Shown: one piece after another, positions 16,123 to 25,904 of the stretch | How positions within the stretch are numbered: position 1 is the stretch's first letter | How the letters are laid out: each line of letters begins with the position of its first letter | IMG/VR virus record: IMGVR_UViG_3300036770_008625 | Coordinates: 1-49,424 of that record | Length of the DNA: 49,424 bases | Source of the DNA: a virus | Reading direction: 5' to 3' (one strand) | Notes under the pieces: model-generated | What the model saw: only the letters and a program-made list of their open reading frames with translations | Databases searched by the model: none | What the model was told of the DNA's origin: nothing | Translations under genes and position numbers: made by a program

Positions 16123-17223
16123 GTGAGCCGCGCACAATACAATCTCAACACTGCCACTGACTATCTTTCACGCTGTATGTTTCTGGATCCTGCCGGTCCT
16201 GTCACCATACAGCGATTCGAAGAAGTCAAGTACAACAAACTACAGAAATTTGAGCAGGAGGCCCGTGGTTTCTTCTGGGTACCAGAAGAGATCAGTCTCA
16301 CCAAGGACGCACAGGACTTCAAAGAAGCCAGCGAAACTGTGCGGCACATCTTTACCTCCAATCTCTTGCGACAGACTGCCTTAGACAGCCTGCAAGGCCG
16401 AGGCCCCAGCCAGATTTTTGTGCCCGTGGTAAGCCTACCGGAGCTGGAAGCCCTTGTCTATAATTGGACCTTTTTTGAAACGAATATCCATAGCCGCAGC
16501 TATAGTCATATCATCCGCAATATCTATAATGTTCCTAAAGATGTTTTTAATACCATCCATGATACTCGCGAAATCGTGGACATGGCTGCAAGTGTGGGCA
16601 AATATTATGACCGTCTACACCAAATCAACTGCCGTCGTGAGATGGGTGAAACAGTTCCGGAAGCGGAACACATCGAGGCGATCTGGCTAGCACTCAACGC
16701 TTCCTATGCTCTAGAAGCATTCCGTTTCATGGTGAGCTTTGCTACCAGCCTGGCCATGGTGGAAAATCGTATCTTCATCGGCAACGGCAACATCATCAGC
16801 CTTATACTGCAGGATGAGATCCTGCATCGAGACTGGACCGGCTGGATCATCAATCAAGTGGTCAAGGAAGACGCCAGGTTCGAACAGGCTCGGGCACGTT
16901 GCGAAGCCGAAGTCATGGCCATGTACCTGGAGGTCATACAGGAAGAAAAGGCCTGGGCTGACTATTTGTTCTCACGGGGACCTGTGATCGGACTCAACGC
17001 TGCTATCTTGAAGGACTTTGTTGACTATACTGCAGCACAGGCCCTGCGCGAGATCGGTATCAAATACACCGAACCGGCACCGCGTAGTACACCCATCCCT
17101 TGGTTCAACAAGCATGTGGACACCCACAAAAAACAAACTGCACTGCAGGAAAATGAATCAACTAACTATGTTATAGGCGTCATGAGTGATCGACTGGACT
17201 ATGATGCCTTGCCTGAACTATAA
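16123..17223 (+). CDS. nrdB: Ribonucleoside-diphosphate reductase, small (beta) subunit
   Basis: A 366-aa di-iron subunit that makes the tyrosyl radical for NrdA. Visible ligands: Asp in TALDSLQGR, Glu119 and His123 in FETNIHSRSYSHI, Glu in LEAFRFMVSF, and Glu/His in LQDEILH. Tyr127 would be the radical tyrosine. The Glu119-His123 spacing is E-x-x-x-H, one residue longer than E-x-x-H of E. coli and T4. The start is GTG at 16123 with TAGGAG upstream, 8 nt after nrdA. A second codon-use island covers this motif (about 16450-16580). The C-terminus, DYDALPEL, is acidic as expected for binding the alpha subunit. Confidence 0.95.
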   Translation: MSRAQYNLNTATDYLSRCMFLDPAGPVTIQRFEEVKYNKLQKFEQEARGFFWVPEEISLTKDAQDFKEASETVRHIFTSNLLRQTALDSLQGRGPSQIFVPVVSLPELEALVYNWTFFETNIHSRSYSHIIRNIYNVPKDVFNTIHDTREIVDMAASVGKYYDRLHQINCRREMGETVPEAEHIEAIWLALNASYALEAFRFMVSFATSLAMVENRIFIGNGNIISLILQDEILHRDWTGWIINQVVKEDARFEQARARCEAEVMAMYLEVIQEEKAWADYLFSRGPVIGLNAAILKDFVDYTAAQALREIGIKYTEPAPRSTPIPWFNKHVDTHKKQTALQENESTNYVIGVMSDRLDYDALPEL

Positions 17224-17232
17224 GGAACGCCA

Positions 17233-17475
17233 ATGACCAAAGCAGTAGTATGGAGCAAATATCACTGTCCCTATTGTGACCAAGCCAAGAATCTCTTGGC
17301 ATTGCGCGGCATAGAATTCGAAGAGCGCAAGATCGGAGACGGCTGGACGCGCGAAGACCTTCTAGCAGCCGTGCCTGATGCAAGAACAGTGCCGCAGATC
17401 CTGTTGGACGGCAAGCTAATCGGCGGATTCACAGATCTCAAAAAATATCTAGATGAGGCAACCAATGCAGCTTGA
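17233..17475 (+). CDS. Glutaredoxin
   Basis: An 80-aa glutaredoxin with the dithiol active site CPYC (residues 12-15), TVPQILLDG with the cis-Pro, and GGFTDLKKYL at the glutathione-binding end. It follows nrdB by 9 nt with an AAGGA site and would recycle electrons to the NrdA C-terminal cysteines, as T4 NrdC does. Its last 11 nt overlap the next gene. Confidence 0.95.
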   Translation: MTKAVVWSKYHCPYCDQAKNLLALRGIEFEERKIGDGWTREDLLAAVPDARTVPQILLDGKLIGGFTDLKKYLDEATNAA

Positions 17476-17764
17476 TGTCAGCAAAGTATACACTTTCAAA
17501 CTCAGCAGCGGCGAAGAATTGGTGGCCAAGGTCACATCTATAGACGGTGATTGGATCACTGTCAGTCACCCGGTTGCAGTGGCTCCTAGTCCGCAGGGCA
17601 TGGCCCTGGTCCCTGCGCTGTTTACCGCAGACCATGAGAAAAAAATCTCGATAAATATCACGATGGTCAGCATGATAGCCACAACAGATAGCTCGGTAAA
17701 AAACAAGTACACAGAAGCTACTACCGGAATAGCATTGCCTGAAAAAAAATTAGTATTTGGATGA
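17465..17764 (+). CDS. Putative Sm-like / SH3-barrel phage protein
   Basis: A 99-aa beta-rich protein. The start VYTFKLSSGEELVAKVTSID and the following WITVSHPVAVAP have the Sm1-like pattern of a small five-stranded barrel, as in RNA-binding LSm/Hfq folds. Similar proteins appear to be common, without a proven role, in T4-like aquatic phages. The ATG at 17465 overlaps the glutaredoxin gene. It ends two nt before the PAAR gene, so it could equally act in virion assembly. The fold assignment is by eye and uncertain. Confidence 0.5.
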   Translation: MQLDVSKVYTFKLSSGEELVAKVTSIDGDWITVSHPVAVAPSPQGMALVPALFTADHEKKISINITMVSMIATTDSSVKNKYTEATTGIALPEKKLVFG

Positions 17765-17765
17765 C

Positions 17766-18053
17766 ATGCCCAACGCGCAACGACAAGGAGATCCTAACAC
17801 AGCCGGAGGAGTCAATACCTCTGGTGTAGGATCTGTACGCGTGAATGGCCGTCCCATAGTGGTGCCCGGCATCGGAGTCACACCACATCCCTGTTGCGGA
17901 GCTCCGGGATGTGGCATCCACTGTTCGGCTGTGACCACGGGCGGCAGCGCCAATGTGCGAGCGGGCGGCAGACCCGTGATACGCACCGGCGTTGACGCAG
18001 ATACCTGTGGTCATCCTCGATCAGTGGGCAGTCCTAATGTGAGGATCAACTGA
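17766..18053 (+). CDS. PAAR-motif spike-tip protein
   Basis: A 95-aa PAAR-like protein that would cap the central baseplate spike (equivalent to T4 gp5.4) and help pierce the outer membrane. Gly-rich repeats (GSVRVNGRPIVVPG, SANVRAGGRPVIRTG) and the Cys/His groups HPCCGAPGCGIHC and CGHPRS would hold a metal ion at the tip. The chosen ATG is at 17766; an in-frame TTG nine nt upstream is possible. The gene overlaps the next one by TGATG, forming a structural triplet. Confidence 0.88.
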   Translation: MPNAQRQGDPNTAGGVNTSGVGSVRVNGRPIVVPGIGVTPHPCCGAPGCGIHCSAVTTGGSANVRAGGRPVIRTGVDADTCGHPRSVGSPNVRIN

Positions 18054-19201
18054 TGGCACAAGGATTGGTGTCACCGCTTGCGCTCACAGCAGGTCGCAAT
18101 TTTTACAACACCACTGGCAACACCGGTATCACTACCAATGCGGTGTTTACCTCCACAGTGGCCACCTACAACAGCAATGCACTGATGGCCAATCTCTTAC
18201 CAGCCTTGACCAATGCGGCTGCTCTGGTGTCGGCCAGCAGTATGAGCACTGCTACGTTGAACAGCATCAGGACTCTGGGCAACAGCACAGCACCGGCCTT
18301 GGCCGACAGTGTGCCGGTAGGGATCTCGGTCACGATCGGCAATACCGGAGTCACTGGGCAGATGTTGGCCAATGCCAGCACCTATCTTGGTTCCGGCAAC
18401 TTCAGCGTATTCGCCCAGGCATTCGGTGCCGCACTGGGCTACATCACGCTGACCAACAACATCATCAACAGCGCGGTGAACAGCAACAGCTATCTTGGTC
18501 CCACGTTTGAAAACATGGATGATCTCATCACCGGCGATGTGACCAGGGTCAATCTTGCGCTGCGGGTATTGGGACAAGATCTCGATGACTTGGGAGAGCT
18601 GTTTGACTTTGCAAATTTGGATTTTTTCGGCACCCCTGCAGGGCTGCTGAATCAGCTCAGCGCTCGCGGCAACATGATCAATGGCTCCACCCCTGCTGTC
18701 ACCGCAGCTCTGCAAGATCAAGGCCTCACACTGCAAAACATCGCGGATCTGGTCAACCTCAACGTGGCCAGTCTGTTCAATCCTCAGGGTCTCACCACCA
18801 ATCAATTTGACGCTCTGCAGAAACGGGCTTACCCAGGTCTGTGCAACGTGATTGATGCGGATCTTCAGGATGTGTTGGATATACTAGACATCACCACGCC
18901 CAACATCCAGGCCATGTGCGATCTGCTGGATCCTGCCAAGATCTTGCCCAACAGCTATCTCAGTCTCACCCTGCCCACACCTGCCGGTGATATCTTGATC
19001 TACAATGAGGATGGATCAGTGAACAGCCAAGTGGAACAGACCTTGAACGATGGCAGTATCACACCGCAGGGTTGCGATCAGCTGGCCAAGATCATACCGG
19101 CGGATCAAGCAGCTGCCAATCGAGCTCTGCAGGTGGCCTTGGGGCAGATCAAGAACATTGGTAATCAGACCACTGCGTCGCTGGCGAGATTGTTGACATG
19201 A
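18053..19201 (+). CDS. Putative baseplate or spike-associated structural protein
   Basis: A 382-aa protein rich in Ala, Asn, Thr and Leu. The N-terminal 130 residues are helical and low in charge. The middle (NLDFFGTPAGLLNQLSARG, LTLQNIADLVNLNVASLF) has repeated helix-turn elements. It begins on the stop of the PAAR gene and overlaps the next gene by ATGA, so it is likely incorporated with the spike tip. The segment DFFGTPAGL recurs as DFFGTAAGLP in the next protein, suggesting a duplicated origin. The virion position is inferred from context. Confidence 0.65.
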   Translation: MAQGLVSPLALTAGRNFYNTTGNTGITTNAVFTSTVATYNSNALMANLLPALTNAAALVSASSMSTATLNSIRTLGNSTAPALADSVPVGISVTIGNTGVTGQMLANASTYLGSGNFSVFAQAFGAALGYITLTNNIINSAVNSNSYLGPTFENMDDLITGDVTRVNLALRVLGQDLDDLGELFDFANLDFFGTPAGLLNQLSARGNMINGSTPAVTAALQDQGLTLQNIADLVNLNVASLFNPQGLTTNQFDALQKRAYPGLCNVIDADLQDVLDILDITTPNIQAMCDLLDPAKILPNSYLSLTLPTPAGDILIYNEDGSVNSQVEQTLNDGSITPQGCDQLAKIIPADQAAANRALQVALGQIKNIGNQTTASLARLLT

Positions 19202-20016
19202 GCCTATCCAGTCTCAAAAATCTTCCACTGGCAGCCACCGGATCTTCTCCATTACCATCGGATGTGCAGCAGTATTACCTGACCACTCTGGCCCAGGGTA
19301 GTGGACCCAACGGCACCTTTTTGGTCACGGATTTTTTTGGCACCGCGGCCGGGCTGCCCAGTACCGAATATCTTAGCACAGTGAACACCATCATTGCCCA
19401 GCGTCTGGCGGACGGCACCTTGACCAATCTTAATGTGCTCTACGGACAACTCTTAGACACCGTGACCGGAGTGTATGGTACACCACCAACCATAGTGATA
19501 CCGTCTGGACCAGCTGCAGGCACCTACGCAGATTATGACAGCGCTGTCACTGCCTTGGTATCTGCTATCAATTCTGCCATTGCGGTGGCCAACACGGTCA
19601 TGGCCGCCGATGCTGTGACCATGAACGCTGCCTGGCAAGACATGGTGAGCCATTTTGCCAACGAATCTGTAAACCAGACTAGGGCCAGCGTGAGTTTCAC
19701 TACCATTCCAGGCGATGCACAACTGCCGGTCACGGCCTTTATGACTGCGCTCAATGGTTATGGAGTGGATACTCAACAAGGCATGAGCGCCCAGTTCTTG
19801 GAAAGCATCGCGGATCTGACCAACCGCGCTGGCCAGGCCATGGTAGGTGCTCTTAGAGAAGGCCGCAACAATGCGAGCATGGATGCAGATTCGGTAGGTC
19901 ACGACAACGTGGTACCAGATCTGCCCTCGAGCGCGCCACCTCAGGCCACGCTGATCAACAGCCAATACACGGTCACAGAAGCCCGTGCTCTGGTCCAATC
20001 ACGGCTAGCACCCTAA
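19198..20016 (+). CDS. Putative structural protein related to its upstream neighbour
   Basis: A 272-aa protein of similar composition to the preceding one, with the shared DFFGTAAGLP segment (residues 43-52). It also contains an Ala-rich helical centre (AVTALVSAINSAIAVANTVM) and ends RALVQSRLAP. It is the last gene of the PAAR-linked triplet and is followed by a sigma70-like promoter for ligase. No catalytic motif was seen. Confidence 0.62.
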   Translation: MSLSSLKNLPLAATGSSPLPSDVQQYYLTTLAQGSGPNGTFLVTDFFGTAAGLPSTEYLSTVNTIIAQRLADGTLTNLNVLYGQLLDTVTGVYGTPPTIVIPSGPAAGTYADYDSAVTALVSAINSAIAVANTVMAADAVTMNAAWQDMVSHFANESVNQTRASVSFTTIPGDAQLPVTAFMTALNGYGVDTQQGMSAQFLESIADLTNRAGQAMVGALREGRNNASMDADSVGHDNVVPDLPSSAPPQATLINSQYTVTEARALVQSRLAP

Positions 20017-20027
20017 TATCAGGGTGG

Positions 20028-20056
20028 TTGACCGAATATTCCATTTTCTGTATACT
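20028..20056 (+). promoter_or_regulatory. Sigma70-like promoter of the DNA ligase gene
   Basis: TTGACC (20028-20033), a 17-bp spacer and TATACT (20051-20056). The leader of about 22 nt carries AGGAG before the ATG at 20086. Confidence 0.85.
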
Positions 20057-20085
20057 ATGTTTATTCTTTAGAAGTAGGAGCAGAT

Positions 20086-21501
20086 ATGGGACTCACGCAT
20101 CCCAGTAAATATTCGGCGCAGATCCAGTTTGATGATCCGCGTTTTGACGGAGTTGACATGGCGGCAGATTGGATCCGCGATCTGGAAAGTTCAGACAGCC
20201 GCCTTCACAAAGAACGAGTGGTGGAAAAAGCTCTCATGGCCGCGCGCCTGGGATCAGCATCGGCCCAGGGATTCCTTTACAACTGCTATCTGGCCCTCAA
20301 CCCCTTCTTCGTGTACGGGGTGAAAAAGGTTCCTGAAAGTGCGGGCTTGACTGATCGCGACAACCCCTGGACAGCATTTTGGGGACTGTGCGAAAGCCTG
20401 CGTACCCGTTCGGTCACGGGCGGCGATGCCCGCCAGGCTATAGCGGACATGATGCTGAGATTTGATTCCGAGCAGTGGAACGGCCTGGCCCGGCGGGTGC
20501 TGATCAAGGATCTGCGCTGTGGCGTGTCGGAAAAAACCATCAACAAGATCTGCGGCAAAACCGAATACGCCATTCCGGTGTTTACCTGCCAGTTGGCACA
20601 GGATTCCGGCGACCATCCTGCCAAAATGCAGGGCACCAAACGCCTGGAAGTTAAGTTGGACGGTGTTCGTGTGCTGGCCATGTGTTATGTTCGCAGTGGC
20701 ACCGTGAATCTCATGAGCCGCAACGGCAAGGCATTCACCAACTTCGGGCACATCGAACAGCAACTGATGCCACACATCAAAAGAATCAGCATGAAGATGT
20801 TCAATACTGGCGCGGACTTTGTGCTGGATGGTGAGATCGTGGGTGAATCATTCCAGGCCCTGATGCGCCAGGCACAGAGGAAAAAAGATGCTGATGCCGC
20901 GGATTCGATCTATCATGTGTTTGACATCATGCCCATGGAAGACTTCTACCGTGGGTACTGGAATGCACAACAACACAAGCGACTGACCAAATTGGAATCC
21001 GTTCGAGATGTGCTGGCAGAATATTGCCCGGCCATCCAAATCATGCCGGGCATGACTGTGGATCTCAACGGGGCGGAAGGACATGACGTCCTACGCAGGT
21101 TCGCGGATGCCTCGGTAGAGCAGGGCTATGAAGGCATCATGATCAAGGATCTCGATGCTCCATATGAATGTAAGCGATCTAGCTTCTGGATGAAGTGGAA
21201 GCCCACCATCACGGTAGACTTAAATATTGTGGGAACGGAAGAAGGCACCGGTCGCAACCAAGGCCGGTTGGGTGCGTTGATTTGTGAGGGAGTAGACAAT
21301 GGACGTGACATTCGTGTTAATGTTGGCAGCGGTCTGCGTGATAGCGATCGTGATGAGTTCTGGAAGCATAGGAGTGACCTACTTGCTAGAGTCGTGGAAG
21401 TTGAGGCGGATGCGGTCACGCAAAACCAAGACGGAACCTACAGTCTGAGATTCCCCCGATTTGTCAGATTCCGTGGGTGGGAAGCAGGGGAAAAAATCTA
21501 A
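20086..21501 (+). CDS. ATP-dependent DNA ligase, T4 gp30-like
   Basis: A 471-aa ligase that seals nicks during replication and repair. Motif I is K190-L-D-G193 (LEVKLDGVRVL), with Lys190 forming the AMP adduct. Motif III-like VLDGEIVGE, motif IV EGIMIKD and motif V FWMKWKP follow. The N-terminal 170 residues form the DNA-binding domain (LIKDLRCGVSEKTINKI) and the C-terminal 100 the OB domain. Length fits T4 ligase (487 aa). The ATG is preceded by GGAG at 5 nt. Codon use changes around 21200-21400, just after motif V, towards T-ending codons. It shares a base with the next gene (TAATG). Confidence 0.96.
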   Translation: MGLTHPSKYSAQIQFDDPRFDGVDMAADWIRDLESSDSRLHKERVVEKALMAARLGSASAQGFLYNCYLALNPFFVYGVKKVPESAGLTDRDNPWTAFWGLCESLRTRSVTGGDARQAIADMMLRFDSEQWNGLARRVLIKDLRCGVSEKTINKICGKTEYAIPVFTCQLAQDSGDHPAKMQGTKRLEVKLDGVRVLAMCYVRSGTVNLMSRNGKAFTNFGHIEQQLMPHIKRISMKMFNTGADFVLDGEIVGESFQALMRQAQRKKDADAADSIYHVFDIMPMEDFYRGYWNAQQHKRLTKLESVRDVLAEYCPAIQIMPGMTVDLNGAEGHDVLRRFADASVEQGYEGIMIKDLDAPYECKRSSFWMKWKPTITVDLNIVGTEEGTGRNQGRLGALICEGVDNGRDIRVNVGSGLRDSDRDEFWKHRSDLLARVVEVEADAVTQNQDGTYSLRFPRFVRFRGWEAGEKI

Positions 21502-21680
21502 TGTACGTGATAGTAGCAGCCATCTTTTCCACAGTGACCAATCTGTCAATGACCGTGACCTTGCCGGATCAGTATGACGACTATGCGGACTGCCTGTACT
21601 GGGCCACCACCTACAAGGCATCAGTGAACGATCAGGAGGGTTCTGTCAGGGTGCGAGAGGTACAATGTCGGCTAGGATAA
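21501..21680 (+). CDS. Small protein with hydrophobic N-terminus, unknown function
   Basis: A 59-aa protein beginning on the ligase stop (TAATG). The first 20 residues (MYVIVAAIFSTVTNLSMTVT) are hydrophobic and could be an uncleaved signal or membrane segment. The rest is polar, with two Cys (CLYWATTY and the C-terminal QCRLG) that could form a disulfide if exported. No family is recognised. Confidence 0.5.
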   Translation: MYVIVAAIFSTVTNLSMTVTLPDQYDDYADCLYWATTYKASVNDQEGSVRVREVQCRLG

Positions 21681-21787
21681 TCTTGTGGTTTGCTGTGGTG
21701 GTCATGGCTGTGGAAGCCTTGGTCATGACAAACTTGTGGGCACACTGGGCATGGGCCTTGTGTTTGCTGTGGTTGGTATCTTGTTAG
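21665..21787 (+). CDS. Membrane micropeptide (40 aa)
   Basis: Overlaps the preceding gene by 16 nt. It encodes a 40-aa, Trp- and Leu-rich peptide (MSARIILWFAVVVMAVEALV and onward, ending CLLWLVSC) with one or two closely spaced membrane helices and almost no soluble part. No obvious Shine-Dalgarno precedes it beyond GAGAGG at about 9 nt. The function is unknown; such peptides often act on the host membrane. Confidence 0.45.
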   Translation: MSARIILWFAVVVMAVEALVMTNLWAHWAWALCLLWLVSC

Positions 21788-21793
21788 AATCAA

Positions 21794-21799
21794 TATAAT
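21794..21799 (+). promoter_or_regulatory. Possible -10 element upstream of groES
   Basis: A perfect TATAAT lies in the 176-nt gap before groES, but the best -35 (TTGGTA at 21773) has a short 15-bp spacer. A GTTCAC/GTGAAC inverted repeat follows at 21816-21834. It could be an early promoter for groESL, in addition to the late-type promoter at 21893. Confidence 0.35.
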
Positions 21800-21892
21800 T
21801 GTGACATCCCAGGCTGTTCACATCACGCGTGAACCTATGACTCGGCCAAAATTAATTTCGCCGAAATATTAGCGTTTCGTCTTTGATTGCTG

Positions 21893-21963
21893 TATAAATA
21901 CGATTTGCATGGTGCCATTGGACCATGCGAATTTTCTTGCTTAACCTAAAGGAGAAAAATGCA
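21893..21963 (+). promoter_or_regulatory. Late promoter and structured 5' leader of groES-groEL
   Basis: TATAAATA (21893-21900) exactly matches the T4 late consensus. A hairpin with GCATGGT (21907-21913) pairing ACCATGC (21922-21928) follows, extendable by three further pairs. The segment CTTGCTTAAC and the ribosome site AAAGGAG then precede the ATG at 21964. An earlier ATG (21959) opens only ATG-CAA-TGA. The same order of elements, with matching sequence TTGCTGTATAAATA, GATTTG and CTTGCTTAAC, occurs before hsp20 at 30.7 kb. Confidence 0.8.
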
Positions 21964-23903
<1,940 letters not shown>

Positions 23904-23907
23904 ATAG

Positions 23908-23935
23908 AAAAGGGAGGCTGGTCCTCCCTTTTTTT
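23908..23935 (+). terminator. Intrinsic terminator after groEL
   Basis: A 7-bp stem AGGGAGG (23911-23917) / CCTCCCT (23923-23929) with a 5-nt loop, followed by a T-run. A GTAAATA motif at 23900-23906 just before it overlaps the groEL stop and could be a late promoter for the next gene, with the hairpin then at the 5' end of that mRNA. Confidence 0.9.
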
Positions 23936-23939
23936 CTAT

Positions 23940-24314
23940 ATGACATTTAGACCTCGCATGGACCTTGATATGTTGCGCTCGGAATGGCTGGTAGAAAAGG
24001 CCATGGCCAGTGATACCTATGCTCAAAATCTCTATGCGGCCATGTGCAATCGAGAATGGCAACATCAAGACGTGTGGACGGTGCTAAACGACCAGGTCTG
24101 GTCATGTTCGTGGCGCAGTGCCGGCGACATCGTGGCTAATATCCAGGGCAAAGGCGACTACATGGACTGGTATTGTTCGGGTATGACGGGCATTCCGGAC
24201 AATCACGGACAAACTCCAAAACAGTTTGTACCAGAAGGTCACATCACAGCAGAAATACGCGAGGATCTGGCCAAACTGGGCTGGCATCCGGTAGACATAG
24301 AAAGCACTCGATGA
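23940..24314 (+). CDS. Conserved aquatic phage protein, unknown function
   Basis: A 124-aa protein with the segment VWSCSWRSAGDIVANIQGKG followed by DYMDWYCSG, and a C-terminal helix EIREDLAKLGWHP. This pattern looks familiar from unnamed families in T4-like cyanophages. The two Cys (WSCSW, WYCSG) may bind metal. It begins only 5 nt after the groEL terminator and no clear Shine-Dalgarno is visible. The stop overlaps the next gene (ATGA). Confidence 0.6.
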   Translation: MTFRPRMDLDMLRSEWLVEKAMASDTYAQNLYAAMCNREWQHQDVWTVLNDQVWSCSWRSAGDIVANIQGKGDYMDWYCSGMTGIPDNHGQTPKQFVPEGHITAEIREDLAKLGWHPVDIESTR

Positions 24315-25444
24315 AAGTTTCAATTTTAATCGATCAACCCAGTATTGATCTCCGTGTCTTTGATTTTTTAAGAGCCGAATTATATTCTAAACAGAAGGAT
24401 GTCTTTATCGAATATCATACGGATCCGAATGCCTTATGCGGTGCAGACAAAAAGATATTGTTTTCATATATGCCCTCACACCTAGACCACAATCTAGATG
24501 ATTTTGATCTTGTGTTTTTCTCTAATGGAGACGAGACCACCACTGTGGCCACGGAATGCTTGCTAGAACACCTCGATCATCCGCATGCTTACCTACTGGC
24601 CAATGCCTGGTTGCATCAAGGGCATGCATTGTACCACAAGGTTATATCATGCAATAATGATTTCTTGATTACTAGACAATATTGGACCAATGCATATTTT
24701 CCGCAATATCACAGTCATCAGGTCGCAGCACCTACCAAAGTCACTGATCTATTTTTTATCAATGGTGCCAATCGTTCTTGGCGGCATCATGTCATTGAAG
24801 AGATCAAGAAACAGATCCCAACATTGTTGTGTCATTCAAGTCTGAGCGATGTGATACATGAAACAGACGACGCTTTCTGGGAATCAGACCAAGACAGCGC
24901 GTTCCGAGAATATGTGAATACACGGTATTCAATCAAACGTAATGTTTCCAGCAGGTACTATGAAAATTCTGTGTCTTTTCCAGTTCCTTCTGGTGTTTTG
25001 GGCTTGCCACAGGGTGAATGCATCATACCCCCCGGTTATTTTATCACCAATCACTATTATCAGTATCGTTGTGTAATCTTTCCAGAGGCGACTTGGAAAA
25101 ACAACGAAGCGTCGCCAACAGAAAAGATCGCCAAGTGTTTTTTTGCCAAAACCTTGCCATGGCCGGTAGGCGGCTCCAAAATCAATCAGATTTACAACGC
25201 TCTGGGCTTTAGAACTGCATGGAATCTCTTGCCTGAGACATTGCGAGATTATGACGATGAAAACGATCATATCAAACGTCATAGCAAGATGTCAATTGCC
25301 ATGGCATGGCTTGCAGAACACAGCGAAATTTTGAAATCTCAGGCCTGCCAACAGATCATTGACCAAAATTACATCACCTTTCTTTGCAACGACATAGACG
25401 CCAGGTCGGTTGCAAGGCTCCAAAAATTATTGCTTGACCAATAA
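24311..25444 (+). CDS. Unknown protein, possibly glycosyltransferase-like
   Basis: A 377-aa protein of distinctly lower GC and freer codon use than its neighbours, suggesting recent transfer. The N-terminal half has Rossmann-like alternation (KVSILIDQPSIDLRVFDFLR, KKILFSYMPSHL). The C-terminal part (ASPTEKIAKCFFAKTLPWPV, then GGSKINQIYNALGFRTAWNL) recalls the acceptor-end motif EK..k.f....P...G of GT10-like sugar transferases and related phage proteins. This resemblance is weak. The ATG at 24311 is set by overlap with the upstream stop. A role in modifying a surface sugar is a guess. Confidence 0.5.
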   Translation: MKVSILIDQPSIDLRVFDFLRAELYSKQKDVFIEYHTDPNALCGADKKILFSYMPSHLDHNLDDFDLVFFSNGDETTTVATECLLEHLDHPHAYLLANAWLHQGHALYHKVISCNNDFLITRQYWTNAYFPQYHSHQVAAPTKVTDLFFINGANRSWRHHVIEEIKKQIPTLLCHSSLSDVIHETDDAFWESDQDSAFREYVNTRYSIKRNVSSRYYENSVSFPVPSGVLGLPQGECIIPPGYFITNHYYQYRCVIFPEATWKNNEASPTEKIAKCFFAKTLPWPVGGSKINQIYNALGFRTAWNLLPETLRDYDDENDHIKRHSKMSIAMAWLAEHSEILKSQACQQIIDQNYITFLCNDIDARSVARLQKLLLDQ

Positions 25445-25463
25445 TTGATTTCTGTGCTAGAAT
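25434..25463 (+). promoter_or_regulatory. Sigma70-like promoter with extended -10
   Basis: TTGACC (25434-25439), an 18-bp spacer and TGCTAGAAT (extended -10, hexamer 25458-25463). It overlaps the end of the previous gene and precedes GGAGG and the ATG at 25493. Confidence 0.8.
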
Positions 25464-25492
25464 AGCAATATCATAAAACACTGGAGGTTGCT

Positions 25493-25744
25493 ATGAATTA
25501 CTGGGGATTTTTGCGTTGGCAGTTCCGGGGCTGTTTGGCCAGTCCTACTTTCTGGGGTTTCCTGGCCTTGGCTGTGGCCACTGTGCTGATGCTGTTCGCG
25601 GCTCCCACAGCCTTGATCATGACCGTGGCGGCCACTGGTGCTGGCTTGGTTATCTTGGATGCTGGCATCTCGTGGTTCCGCATGAGCTACAGCATCTATG
25701 AATCCGAACAACAGCAGATCGAGCGCCGACTGGGAGACCGATAA
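25493..25744 (+). CDS. Small membrane protein with two predicted helices
   Basis: An 83-aa protein. Two hydrophobic stretches (FWGFLALAVATVLMLF and LIMTVAATGAGLVILDAGISW) form a hairpin in the membrane, with basic residues at the N-terminus and a charged C-terminal helix (SEQQQIERRLGDR). It is the first gene behind the promoter at 25434, with CTGGAGG upstream. The function is unknown; a role in host-membrane control or superinfection exclusion is possible but unproven. Confidence 0.6.
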   Translation: MNYWGFLRWQFRGCLASPTFWGFLALAVATVLMLFAAPTALIMTVAATGAGLVILDAGISWFRMSYSIYESEQQQIERRLGDR

Positions 25745-25745
25745 C

Positions 25746-25904
25746 ATGAGATCACTGGCTCTAGCTGTCGCGGCTGTTTCTGCATTCCTGGTGGTCACCC
25801 GTTGGGGCACGCCCGAGGCCATAGCCTGGACTGTGGCTTTTTGTGGTTGGTTGCCGCATGCGTTTGATGACAAGAAGGAGAGGGATAATGGCCACCAAGC
25901 GTGA
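25746..25904 (+). CDS. Small hydrophobic protein (52 aa)
   Basis: Begins 2 nt after the previous stop. The first 37 residues are hydrophobic (MRSLALAVAAVSAFLVVTRW and following), likely one or two membrane segments. A charged tail, DDKKERDNGHQA, follows. Its 3' end overlaps the next gene and carries that gene's AAGGAG site. No family is recognised. Confidence 0.5.
   Translation: MRSLALAVAAVSAFLVVTRWGTPEAIAWTVAFCGWLPHAFDDKKERDNGHQA

Noticed and set aside
17650-17657. GATAAATA inside the Sm-like gene as a late promoter
   Set aside because: It lies in coding sequence over 100 nt before the PAAR gene. The hexamer TAAATA is expected about two dozen times by chance in 49 kb on both strands.
21219-21225. 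TTAAATA in the ligase gene as a late promoter
   Set aside because: It is deep inside the coding sequence with no gene start nearby and lies within an AT-rich codon island.
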